Source: Namhaeicola sp039714555
Lineage (GTDB): Bacteria; Bacteroidota; Bacteroidia; Flavobacteriales; Flavobacteriaceae
NCBI GenBank assembly: GCA_039714555.1
Contig: JBDLJB010000003.1
Coordinates: forward strand, 1 to 64,000
Direction of reading: 5' to 3'
DNA length: 64,000 nucleotides
Position 1 is the first letter of the stretch, and each line of letters begins with the position of its first letter. Under the pieces are notes generated by a model, which worked only from the letters and a program-made list of their open reading frames with translations, was not told where the DNA came from and made no database searches. Both the position numbers and the translations under genes were made by a program. Of the stretch, positions 42,690-50,645 are shown in pieces.

Positions 42690-43553
42690 TTAGTCATTGA
42701 GCAAATTCATTAAATATTCACCATAACCACTTTTTAGTAGTGGTTGAGCAACTTTTTTTAGTTGATTTGCATTAATAAAACCTTGGCGAAATGCAATTTC
42801 TTCGATACAGCCAATTTTTAAGCCTTGACGTTCTTCAATAACCTGAACAAATTGTTGTGCTTGGATCAATGAGTTGAAAGTTCCTGTATCTAGCCAGGCG
42901 GTACCTCTGCCAAAAACACCAACTCTTAATTTACCTTGTTTTAAATATTCGTTGTTAACATCGGTAATTTCATATTCACCGCGTGCAGAAGGTTTAATAT
43001 TTTTAGCGATTTCAACAACATTATTATCATAAAAATATAAGCCTGGAACTGCAAAATTAGATTTTGGATTATCAGGTTTTTCTTCAATGGAAATTGCCTG
43101 ATGGTTTTCATCAAATTCAACAACTCCATAGCGCTCCGGGTCGTTTACATGATATGCAAAAACAACACCTCCTTGTGGATCATAGGCTTTTGACAGTCTT
43201 TTTTCTAACTCAGCTCCGTAAAAAATATTATCTCCTAAAATTAAAGCAACACTGTCATCTCCAATAAAATCTTCACCTATGACAAAAGCTTGTGCTAATC
43301 CGTTAGGTATTTCTTGAACTGCGTATTGAAAATTACATCCCAAATTTTTCCCATCACCTAACAACCTTTCAAAGAGTGGTAAATCGTATGGTGTTGATAT
43401 TATCAATATATCTTTAATTCCGGCAAGCATAAGAACAGATAAAGGATAATAGATCATCGGTTTATCATAGATAGGCATTAATTGTTTGCTTACTGCTAAA
43501 GTTAGGGGGTGTAACCTTGTTCCACTACCACCTGCAAGTATGATTCCTTTCAT
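42690..43553 (-). CDS. rfbA: Glucose-1-phosphate thymidylyltransferase
   Basis: The enzyme makes dTDP-glucose from dTTP and glucose-1-phosphate, the first step to dTDP-rhamnose. The 287 residues have the nucleotide-binding GGSGTRLHPLT (8-18), KQLMPIYDKPMIYYPLS, LGDNIFYG with the metal Asp, and GTAWLDTGTFNSL. Length is normal. Other rhamnose genes (rfbB, C, D) are not in the window, so rfbA stands alone here. It begins 10 bases after the MMPL gene and may be cotranscribed with it. Confidence 0.95.
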   Translation of the reverse strand: MKGIILAGGSGTRLHPLTLAVSKQLMPIYDKPMIYYPLSVLMLAGIKDILIISTPYDLPLFERLLGDGKNLGCNFQYAVQEIPNGLAQAFVIGEDFIGDDSVALILGDNIFYGAELEKRLSKAYDPQGGVVFAYHVNDPERYGVVEFDENHQAISIEEKPDNPKSNFAVPGLYFYDNNVVEIAKNIKPSARGEYEITDVNNEYLKQGKLRVGVFGRGTAWLDTGTFNSLIQAQQFVQVIEERQGLKIGCIEEIAFRQGFINANQLKKVAQPLLKSGYGEYLMNLLND

Positions 43554-43563
43554 TGAAATAAAT

Positions 43564-45978
43564 TTAAATACTTTCGTTTTTTTCTTCTTCTTTAGGTATA
43601 ATTGTAATTGTAGGTTTTTTTAATGTTTTTTTGTTAGCTATAGTTGATTCTAAAGATAATAACAGTGATGGTAATAATAATAAATTAGATACCATCGCAA
43701 ATAATAAGGTTATAGAAACCAATCCACCTAAAGCTTTTGTACCTCCAAAACTTGAAACTGTGAAAACTAAAAACCCAAAGAATAATACAACAGAAGTATA
43801 AAACATACTTATCCCTGTTTCACGCAATGCGGCATATACAGATTTTTTCACTTTCCATCTGTGGGCAATTAATTCTTGTCGATATTTAGCTAAAAAATGA
43901 ATAGTATCGTCAACCGAAATACCAAAAGCAATGCTAAAAACTAATATAGTTGAAGGTTTTATGGGTACTCCTAAATAACCCATTAAGCCGGCAGTAATCA
44001 GAAGGGGTAAAATATTTGGAATAAGTGATATAATTATCATTTTATATGATCTAAACATCCAAGCCATAAATAAAGATATCAGAAAGATTGCCAGCGATAA
44101 AGAAATGACTAAATTCTTTACCAAATAATTAGTTCCTTTTAAAAATACCAGCGCTTTACCGGTTATTGAAACATTGTATTTTTTATTTGGGAATACTTTG
44201 TTGACCTTATCGATTAATCGTTCTTCAATCTGCTCCATTTTATCAGTACCAATATCTTTCATAAAAGTTGTTATACGAGCATATTGCCCTGTAGAATCTA
44301 CTAAATTCTTTAGCATATCGCTATTGCTATCTGAGTTTTTTGTGTAGGATAATATAAAGTTCTTTTCTTGTTGAGTAGGTAGTTGATAGTATTTAGGATT
44401 TCCGTTATAAAACGCTTGTTTTGAATATTTAACTAGATCTAAAACCGATATTGATTTAGAAAGTTCAGGAATTTCATCAATCTCTTCATCTAGCTTATTC
44501 ATTCGATTCAAGGTTGATAAATTCATGACACCTTTTTTTTGTTTTGTATCAATTAAGATCTCTAGAGGCATAATTCCGCCGAATTCATCTTCAAAAAATA
44601 AAATATCTTTATAAAAAGTTTTTCCTTTGGGCATATCTTCTATCAAGCTTCCTGAAACATGAATCATATTAACACCAATTAGGCTAACAATGATGATGAT
44701 TACAGTGAGAATATATATGGCAATTCGGTGATGTCTAACCATTTTTTCCATCCAATTTACAATTGCATCCATCCATTTTCTTTCTAAATGCTCTAAGTGC
44801 CTCTCTTTTGGCTTATGCATAAAACTGTAAATAATTGGAATGATAAATAAAGAAAGAATAAATATGGCCATGATATTTATTGAAGCAATAATACCAAACT
44901 CTTTTAATAATTGACTATTGGTAAAAATAAAAGTAGCAAAACCAGAAGCTGTCGTAATGTTTGTCATTAAAGTAGCATTACCAATTTTAGAAATTACTCG
45001 TTGTAGAGATTTTGCTTGGTTACCATGCTTTTTAACTTCATTTTGGTATTTATTGATGAGAAAAATTGCATTAGGAACACCAATTACAATTATTAATGGT
45101 GGAATTAATGCCATTAATACAGAAATTTCATATTGAAATAATCCTATAAAACCAAGTGCCCAGATAACTCCTATACTTACTACTAATAAGGTTATAAATG
45201 TGGCACGATAAGAACGAAAAAATATAAAGAAAATAAGTGATGTTACCAATAGTGCCAATCCAACAAAAATGCCAATTTCATCTTTAATATTTTGGGCATT
45301 CATTGTTCGTATATAAGGCATTCCTGAAATACGAACGTCTAATCCGGTTTCTTCTTCAAAGTTTTTAATAGTTGGATTTAATATTTTAAATACAAATTGT
45401 TCTCGGATTTCTGTATTTACAATTTTTTGGTCTAAATAGATAGCAGTTCGTATAGTACCTGTTTTTTTATTGTATAAAAAATTGTCAAAAAAAGGTAATT
45501 TATCAAATAATTCTTTTCTAATTATTTCAACATCTTCATTTGACTCAGGTTTTTTATCATAAAGAGGTTCAACAATAAATCTTTGATTTTTTTTGTCTTT
45601 TTTTAGTTTTTTAATATCGCCTACAGATACTGAGAAATCAATTTCAGGAAAACTATCTAAATTATGAGAAAGTTCGATCCATTTATTAAAATTATTTGCA
45701 GAAAAAATAGCAGAATCTTTAACTGCTAAAATAATTAAGTTGCCTTCTTCACCAAAGATATTTAAAAACTTGTCATATTTAATATTTTCTTCATGGTCTT
45801 TAGGTAATAAATTTGCTTCGGTATGTGAAAATTGAATGGATTGAATCTTAGAAGCCATAAAAATTGTAATGACTGCTATGACCAACAAAATTAATATTCG
45901 TTGTTTTAATATAAATCTTGCTACTCGAGCCCAAAAATTCATTGGCATTAACGCATTTAGAGTCTTGTTTATAAACAA
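43564..45978 (-). CDS. MMPL/RND superfamily transporter
   Basis: The 804-residue membrane protein has twelve predicted helices arranged 1+5 and 1+5, with two periplasmic loops of ~170 residues. The sterol-sensing-like half-repeats include SVLMALIPPLIIVIGVPNAIFLIN and IKPSTILVFSIAFGISVDDTIHFLAKY, the latter with the DD pair of MMPL proteins. No partner adaptor or TolC gene is near. Such proteins may move lipids or hydrophobic compounds; the cargo is unknown. A basic C-terminal tail (KKTLKKPTITIIPKEEEK) lies in the cytoplasm. Confidence 0.88.
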   Translation of the reverse strand: MFINKTLNALMPMNFWARVARFILKQRILILLVIAVITIFMASKIQSIQFSHTEANLLPKDHEENIKYDKFLNIFGEEGNLIILAVKDSAIFSANNFNKWIELSHNLDSFPEIDFSVSVGDIKKLKKDKKNQRFIVEPLYDKKPESNEDVEIIRKELFDKLPFFDNFLYNKKTGTIRTAIYLDQKIVNTEIREQFVFKILNPTIKNFEEETGLDVRISGMPYIRTMNAQNIKDEIGIFVGLALLVTSLIFFIFFRSYRATFITLLVVSIGVIWALGFIGLFQYEISVLMALIPPLIIVIGVPNAIFLINKYQNEVKKHGNQAKSLQRVISKIGNATLMTNITTASGFATFIFTNSQLLKEFGIIASINIMAIFILSLFIIPIIYSFMHKPKERHLEHLERKWMDAIVNWMEKMVRHHRIAIYILTVIIIIVSLIGVNMIHVSGSLIEDMPKGKTFYKDILFFEDEFGGIMPLEILIDTKQKKGVMNLSTLNRMNKLDEEIDEIPELSKSISVLDLVKYSKQAFYNGNPKYYQLPTQQEKNFILSYTKNSDSNSDMLKNLVDSTGQYARITTFMKDIGTDKMEQIEERLIDKVNKVFPNKKYNVSITGKALVFLKGTNYLVKNLVISLSLAIFLISLFMAWMFRSYKMIIISLIPNILPLLITAGLMGYLGVPIKPSTILVFSIAFGISVDDTIHFLAKYRQELIAHRWKVKKSVYAALRETGISMFYTSVVLFFGFLVFTVSSFGGTKALGGLVSITLLFAMVSNLLLLPSLLLSLESTIANKKTLKKPTITIIPKEEEKNESI

Positions 45979-46059
45979 GAGTATTAATTATTTTTATATA
46001 TTAGAAATATACTGTAAAAAGGATGTTTAACTAATAAAAGAATTAAAAAAAACTTAAAG

Positions 46060-46614
46060 TTAGACTTTCATTATTTCTTTTTCTTTTATGGCGTAATGTT
46101 CATCAATTACTTTTATGAAATTATCTGTTAGTTCCTGAATATCAATTTCAGAATTTTTCAATAAATCCTCAGAGATATCAATTTTTTTCAATTCGTTATT
46201 AGCTTCTTTTCGATCATTTCTGATGCTTACTTTGGCAAGTTCAGCTTGACTCCTTGCTTGTTTAGCTAAATCTTTACGACGTTCTTCTGTTAATATTGGT
46301 ACGTTAATAATCACACTTTCACCATTATTCATAGGGTTGAAACCTAAATTGGCATTCATAATTCCTTTTTCAATTTCATTGATTAATGATTTTTCCCATG
46401 GTTGTACAGTTAATGTATGTGCATCAAGTGTATTTATATTAGCAACTTGGTTTATTGGTGTACTTGTACCATAATAATCAACCATAACACTTTTGAGCAT
46501 TATAGGTGAGGCCTTTCCTGCTCTTATATTTGTAAATTCATGTTCAAGGTGGGCTATTGCACTTTGCATTTGTTCTTTTGTACTGTCTATAATAAATTGA
46601 AGCTCTTCATTCAT
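46060..46614 (-). CDS. frr: Ribosome recycling factor
   Basis: The 184-residue protein splits post-termination ribosomes together with EF-G. It is helical, with the family segments EFTNIRAGKASPIML, PINQVANINTLDAHTLTVQPWEKS and VPILTEERRKDLAKQARSQAELAKVSIRNDRKEAN. Length is typical. It follows pyrH by 44 bases; the pair pyrH-frr is conserved across bacteria. Confidence 0.97.
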   Translation of the reverse strand: MNEELQFIIDSTKEQMQSAIAHLEHEFTNIRAGKASPIMLKSVMVDYYGTSTPINQVANINTLDAHTLTVQPWEKSLINEIEKGIMNANLGFNPMNNGESVIINVPILTEERRKDLAKQARSQAELAKVSIRNDRKEANNELKKIDISEDLLKNSEIDIQELTDNFIKVIDEHYAIKEKEIMKV

Positions 46615-46658
46615 GATTAACTATTTTTAAATAAATATAACTCAATAAATATAATAAA

Positions 46659-47366
46659 TTATAAATCAACTTTTGTTCCTATATTTTCACCGGTAACAAT
46701 TTTATATAAATTATCTTCTTTATTCATATCAAAAACAATAATAGGTAATTTATTTTCTTCACTTAGAGTAATGGCAGTCATATCCATTACTTTTAAACCT
46801 TTACTCAAAACTTCTTTAAAAGTTATTTCATCAAACTTTATAGCATTCAGATCTTTTTCAGGATCAGAAGTATAAACACCATCAACTCTTGTACCTTTTA
46901 AAATTACGTCTGCATTTATTTCAATAGCTCTTAAAACTGCAGCTGTATCTGTTGTAAAGTATGGGTTTCCGGTTCCTCCACCAAATATTACTACTCTACC
47001 TTTTTCTAAATGCCTTACTGCACGACGTTTGATATAGGGCTCAGCAATTTGTTTCATTTCAATTGAAGTGAGTAATCGAGTTTGCATGTCAGCTTCTTCT
47101 AGTGCACTTTGTAAAGCTAAACCATTGATTATTGTAGCTAGCATTCCCATATAATCTCCTTGAACTCTATCCATACCATTACTAACTCCGGATAATCCTC
47201 TAAAAATATTTCCACCACCTATTACGATAGCTACTTCAATATTTTTATCAATGATTTTTTTAATTTCTTCAGCGTATTCTGAAAGGCGTTTTGGATCTAT
47301 ACCGTATTGCTGGCCACCCATTAGTGCTTCACCACTTAATTTTAAAAGAACTCTTTTGTATTTCAT
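46659..47366 (-). CDS. pyrH: UMP kinase
   Basis: PyrH phosphorylates UMP to UDP. The 235-residue hexameric enzyme has KRVLLKLSGEALMG at the start, VIGGGNIFRG, DYMGMLATIINGLAL and GGGTGNPYFTTDTAAVLRAIE, as expected. It lies downstream of a terminator that ends the tsf transcript and has its own -7 box candidate, so pyrH-frr is a separate unit. Confidence 0.97.
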   Translation of the reverse strand: MKYKRVLLKLSGEALMGGQQYGIDPKRLSEYAEEIKKIIDKNIEVAIVIGGGNIFRGLSGVSNGMDRVQGDYMGMLATIINGLALQSALEEADMQTRLLTSIEMKQIAEPYIKRRAVRHLEKGRVVIFGGGTGNPYFTTDTAAVLRAIEINADVILKGTRVDGVYTSDPEKDLNAIKFDEITFKEVLSKGLKVMDMTAITLSEENKLPIIVFDMNKEDNLYKIVTGENIGTKVDL

Positions 47367-47394
47367 CTGTTTTTAAATAGAATAATAAGTTTTA

Positions 47395-47402
47395 CAAATA
47401 TA
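47395..47402 (-). promoter_or_regulatory. Candidate -7 element for pyrH-frr
   Basis: On the minus strand TATATTTG matches TAnnTTTG, 28 bases before the pyrH ATG and after the tsf terminator. Confidence 0.45.
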
Positions 47403-47447
47403 CTAAAAATTAACATTTAGGTTTTTAGAAATTGGTTATGTATAGAA

Positions 47448-47480
47448 AAAAAACCCGATATTATTAATATCGGGTTTTTT
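47448..47480 (-). terminator. Rho-independent terminator after tsf
   Basis: AAAAAACCCGATATT pairs exactly with AATATCGGGTTTTTT around a 3-base loop. It lies just past the tsf stop on the minus strand. A/T tracts on both sides would allow use in either direction. Confidence 0.88.
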
Positions 47481-47503
47481 AGAAAAATATTTTGAATTTA
47501 TGC

Positions 47504-48469
47504 TTATCCTAGAGCAACACGTTTAAAGTCAACTACTTTAACATCACCATAAGAATTTACATAATCTGCAACAGACATTTTAGAATCTTTAATAAATTCT
47601 TGATCTAGTAAACACTGCTCATTATCTAAAGTTGTATTATCAGAAATAAATCTCTCTAATTTACCAGGAAGAATCTTATCCCAAATTTTTTCAGGTTTCC
47701 CTTCAGCTCTTAATTCAGCTTTAGCATCCTCTTCTGCTTTAGCTAGTACTTCATCAGTTAATTGAGACATAGAAATATATTGAGGTACATTTTTAAGGGT
47801 TTTCCCTAATCTACCAAGTTCAATATTTTCTTTTTCTATTACCGCAATTCTAGCTTCAGTTTCAGAAGCAACAAAACTTGGATCAAAATCTTTATATGAT
47901 AAAGTTGTAGCACCCATTGAGGCTGCTTGCATTGCTAAATCTTTAGCAAGTTCATCAGCGTTATCTACAGCAGCTGATAAGCCAACTATAGTGGCAATTT
48001 TATTACCATGGATATATGAACCTACAAAAGGAGCTTCAATTCTTTCAAATGAAGCTATTTCAAGTTTTTCACCAATAACTCCTGTTTGCTCAATAATTTT
48101 ATCAGCAACAGACATTCCTTCGAAATCTGCATTTAAGAATGATTCTTTATCAGTAAAATTCAAAGCTGTTTCTGCAAGTTTATTTGCCAAGGCAACAAAA
48201 TTATCATTTTTTCCAACAAAATCAGTTTCGCAACCTAGAACTATAAGAGCTCCAACAGTATTTGAATCATTTACTTTTGCTATTGCAGCACCTTCACTAG
48301 AAGATCTGTCTGCTCTTTTCGCTGCTACTTTTTGACCTTTTTTACGTAAAACGTCAATAGCTTTATCAAAATCACCATCTGCTTCAACCAATGCATTTTT
48401 ACAATCCATCATACCTGCACCGGTCATTTTTCTAAGTTTATTTACTTCAGCGGCCGTTATTTTTGCCAT
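47504..48469 (-). CDS. tsf: Translation elongation factor Ts
   Basis: EF-Ts recharges EF-Tu with GTP. The 321 residues show the N-terminal UBA-like domain (AAEVNKLRKMTGAGMMDCKNAL), the signature CETDFVGKNDNF, and two core repeats. It is longer than the E. coli protein (283) because of inserts in the C-terminal half, where RAEGKPEKIWDKILPGKLERFI is recognisable. It follows rpsB by 29 bases, the usual gene pair. Confidence 0.97.
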   Translation of the reverse strand: MAKITAAEVNKLRKMTGAGMMDCKNALVEADGDFDKAIDVLRKKGQKVAAKRADRSSSEGAAIAKVNDSNTVGALIVLGCETDFVGKNDNFVALANKLAETALNFTDKESFLNADFEGMSVADKIIEQTGVIGEKLEIASFERIEAPFVGSYIHGNKIATIVGLSAAVDNADELAKDLAMQAASMGATTLSYKDFDPSFVASETEARIAVIEKENIELGRLGKTLKNVPQYISMSQLTDEVLAKAEEDAKAELRAEGKPEKIWDKILPGKLERFISDNTTLDNEQCLLDQEFIKDSKMSVADYVNSYGDVKVVDFKRVALG

Positions 48470-48498
48470 AATTATATAAGTTAGTTATTGTTAAACGG

Positions 48499-49275
48499 TT
48501 ATTTTTTTTCTTCTTTAGTTGCTACTTTTTCAGTTGCTACCACTTTAGTTTCTTCTGCTTTTTCAACTTTAGCAGCTTCTTTATTAGATTTTCTTTCTTC
48601 TAATCCTTGAGCAATTGCATTTGTTAAATAAGTTAAAACTTTTTCAATAGATTTTGATGCATCATCATTAGATGGAACCACAAAATCAACTAGTCTAGGA
48701 TCAGAATTTGTATCAACCATTGCAAAAATTGGAATGTTCAATTTTTGAGCTTCTGCAATTGCAATATGTTCACGTTTGATATCAATTACCAATAAAGCAC
48801 CTGGTAAGCGTGTCATATCATTAATTGAACCTAAATTCTTTTCTAATTTTTCTCTTTGACGATTAATTTGTAATTTTTCTCTTTTTGATAAAGCATCAAA
48901 AGAACCATCTTTTTTCATTCTATCAATTTGCCCCATTTTTTTAACAGCTTTACGTATAGTTGTAAAATTTGTTAACATTCCACCAGGCCATCTTTCAGTA
49001 ATGAAAGGCATATTCACACTTTGTGCTTTGTTTGCAACAATATCTTTTGCTTGTTTTTTAGTAGCAACAAATAAGATCTTTCTTCCTGAAGCAGCAATTT
49101 TTGATAAAGCAGTTGAAGCTTCATCAATTTTAGCAGCTGTTTTGTAAAGGTCAATAATGTGGATTCCTTTGCGCTCTGTATAAATATACGGAGCCATGTT
49201 TGGGTCCCATTTTCTGGTCAAATGACCAAAATGAACACCAGATTCAATTAATTCTTTAATTTCTATGTTTGCCAT
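48499..49275 (-). CDS. rpsB: 30S ribosomal protein S2
   Basis: The 258-residue protein has ELIESGVHFGHLTRKWDPNM at the start, RWPGGMLTNFTTIRKA and PGALLVIDIKREHIAIAEAQKLNIP, all typical. An added Lys/Glu/Ala-rich tail follows (from NKEAAKVEKAEETK), likely flexible. It is the first gene of an rpsB-tsf unit. The rpsI terminator lies upstream, so a separate promoter is expected within 49276-49393; I see no exact TAnnTTTG match there. Confidence 0.97.
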   Translation of the reverse strand: MANIEIKELIESGVHFGHLTRKWDPNMAPYIYTERKGIHIIDLYKTAAKIDEASTALSKIAASGRKILFVATKKQAKDIVANKAQSVNMPFITERWPGGMLTNFTTIRKAVKKMGQIDRMKKDGSFDALSKREKLQINRQREKLEKNLGSINDMTRLPGALLVIDIKREHIAIAEAQKLNIPIFAMVDTNSDPRLVDFVVPSNDDASKSIEKVLTYLTNAIAQGLEERKSNKEAAKVEKAEETKVVATEKVATKEEKK

Positions 49276-49393
49276 AATGTTTTTAGTTTACGTTCCGGTT
49301 TTAGTAGCAATAAATAAGTAGCGATTTTTACGATCTTAATTATTTGGATGCTAGACTAAACAACGACAACAATTTATTTGATTTATAAAAATT

Positions 49394-49435
49394 AAACTCA
49401 ATTCAGAATAATATAAAGTACTCTGAATTAAGTTT
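49394..49435 (-). terminator. Rho-independent terminator after rpsI
   Basis: AAACTCAATTCAGA pairs with TCTGAATTAAGTTT (one mismatch). On the minus strand it lies 6 bases after the rpsI stop and is followed by TAATTTTTAT. Confidence 0.7.
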
Positions 49436-49441
49436 ATGATA

Positions 49442-49828
49442 TTAACGTTTAGAGAATTGGAATTTCTTACGAGCTTTTTTCTGACCGAATTTTTTACGTT
49501 CAACCATTCTTGGATCTCTAGTAAGTAACCCATGAGGTTTTAAAATACTTTTGTTTTCTTCATCTAAAGCTACCAAAGCTCTTGTAATTGCCAAGCGAAT
49601 TGCTTCGGCTTGACCAGTTACACCACCCCCAAATACATTAACTTTAATATCAAAAGTATCTGAATTTTCAGTTAATGTTAAAGGTTGCATTACCTTGTAC
49701 TTTAAAGTATCTGTAGTAAAGTAATTTTCAAAAGCTCTATCGTTTATGGTAATGTTACCTTTACCTTTGGTAACATATACACGTGCTACTGCAGTTTTTC
49801 TTCTACCTATTTTATGTATAGTTTCCAT
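49442..49828 (-). CDS. rpsI: 30S ribosomal protein S9
   Basis: The 128-residue protein carries IGRRKTAVARVYVTKGKG at the start, GGGVTGQAEAIRLAITRAL in the middle, and the basic C-terminal tail that reaches the P-site tRNA (KKARKKFQFSKR). One base separates it from rplM, the conserved L13-S9 pair. Confidence 0.98.
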   Translation of the reverse strand: METIHKIGRRKTAVARVYVTKGKGNITINDRAFENYFTTDTLKYKVMQPLTLTENSDTFDIKVNVFGGGVTGQAEAIRLAITRALVALDEENKSILKPHGLLTRDPRMVERKKFGQKKARKKFQFSKR

Positions 49829-49829
49829 A

Positions 49830-50285
49830 TTACTTGATATCGTTTAGATTAATAGCTTTTGGATTTTGTGCTTGTTGCATATGTTCACTTCCTGCGTAAA
49901 CATGAAGATTTTTGAATATAGCATTTCCAAGTTTATTTTTTGGTAACATACCTTTTACAGCTTTTTCAACTAAGCGAGTTGGATCTTTTTGAAACATTTC
50001 GGTAGCAGTAAGTGTTCTTTGTCCTCCCGGATAACCTGTATGACGCATGTAAGTTTTGTCATCCCATTTTTTTCCGGATAATTTAATTTTTTCTGCGTTG
50101 ATAACCACCACATTGTCTCCACAATCAACGTGAGGAGTGTAGTTAGTCTTGTACTTACCTCTTATAAGCATTGCAACCTTAGAGGCTAGACGACCCAACG
50201 TTTGGCCGTCTGCATCAACTAAAACCCATTCTTTCTTAACGGTATTTTTATTAGCTGATACTGTTTTGTAACTTAATGTATCCAC
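49830..50285 (-). CDS. rplM: 50S ribosomal protein L13
   Basis: The 151-residue protein has EWVLVDADGQTLGRLASKVAMLIRGK, DNVVVINAEKIKLSGKKW and AVKGMLPKNKLGNAIFKNLHVYAG, all typical. It is the first gene of the rplM-rpsI unit, with a full two-box promoter upstream. Confidence 0.98.
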   Translation of the reverse strand: MDTLSYKTVSANKNTVKKEWVLVDADGQTLGRLASKVAMLIRGKYKTNYTPHVDCGDNVVVINAEKIKLSGKKWDDKTYMRHTGYPGGQRTLTATEMFQKDPTRLVEKAVKGMLPKNKLGNAIFKNLHVYAGSEHMQQAQNPKAINLNDIK

Positions 50286-50342
50286 AATTAAATTTTTTGT
50301 TATTAATTAAACTTATATTTTCTCTTATCTTTAAAGAGTTTG

Positions 50343-50373
50343 CAAAAGTACAACTATTTATTTATTTAGCAAA
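50343..50373 (-). promoter_or_regulatory. Full consensus promoter for rplM-rpsI
   Basis: On the minus strand TTTG (50370-50373) and TACTTTTG (50343-50350) are separated by exactly 19 bases. This equals the Bacteroidota primary sigma consensus TTTG-N19-TAnnTTTG. Transcription should begin near 50337, giving a leader of about 50 bases. Confidence 0.8.
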
Positions 50374-50645
50374 TTGGATTTTAGTTATATTTTATGAAAT
50401 AATTTTTAGTTTGAATGTTGCCATAACTAATTGATAATCTTTAAGATTTTTAACATTACTTTATGATTAAATTTTAAATAAAAAGTAGTGACTTCTTAAC
50501 TTTGTGAAATATTGTAACATTTTAAATCGTTAATCGTCTTTTAAGCAAATTAATTCAACAAGGAAAAGTCTCGAATATAACTAATTTAAATCCGATTTTT
50601 TAGGTTTCAAGAGATGAATCAGTTAGATATTTAAAAAATTAAAAA
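50374..50645 (+). promoter_or_regulatory. Upstream region of the DUF5916 gene with a candidate -7 element
   Basis: The gap 50286-50645 is 360 bases between divergent genes. Besides the rplM promoter it holds a plus-strand TAACTTTG at 50497-50504, a TAnnTTTG match 141 bases before the TTG start. This would give a long leader. I see no RNA gene, small coding frame or riboswitch fold that I recognise in the remainder, though a structured leader cannot be excluded. Confidence 0.4.
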
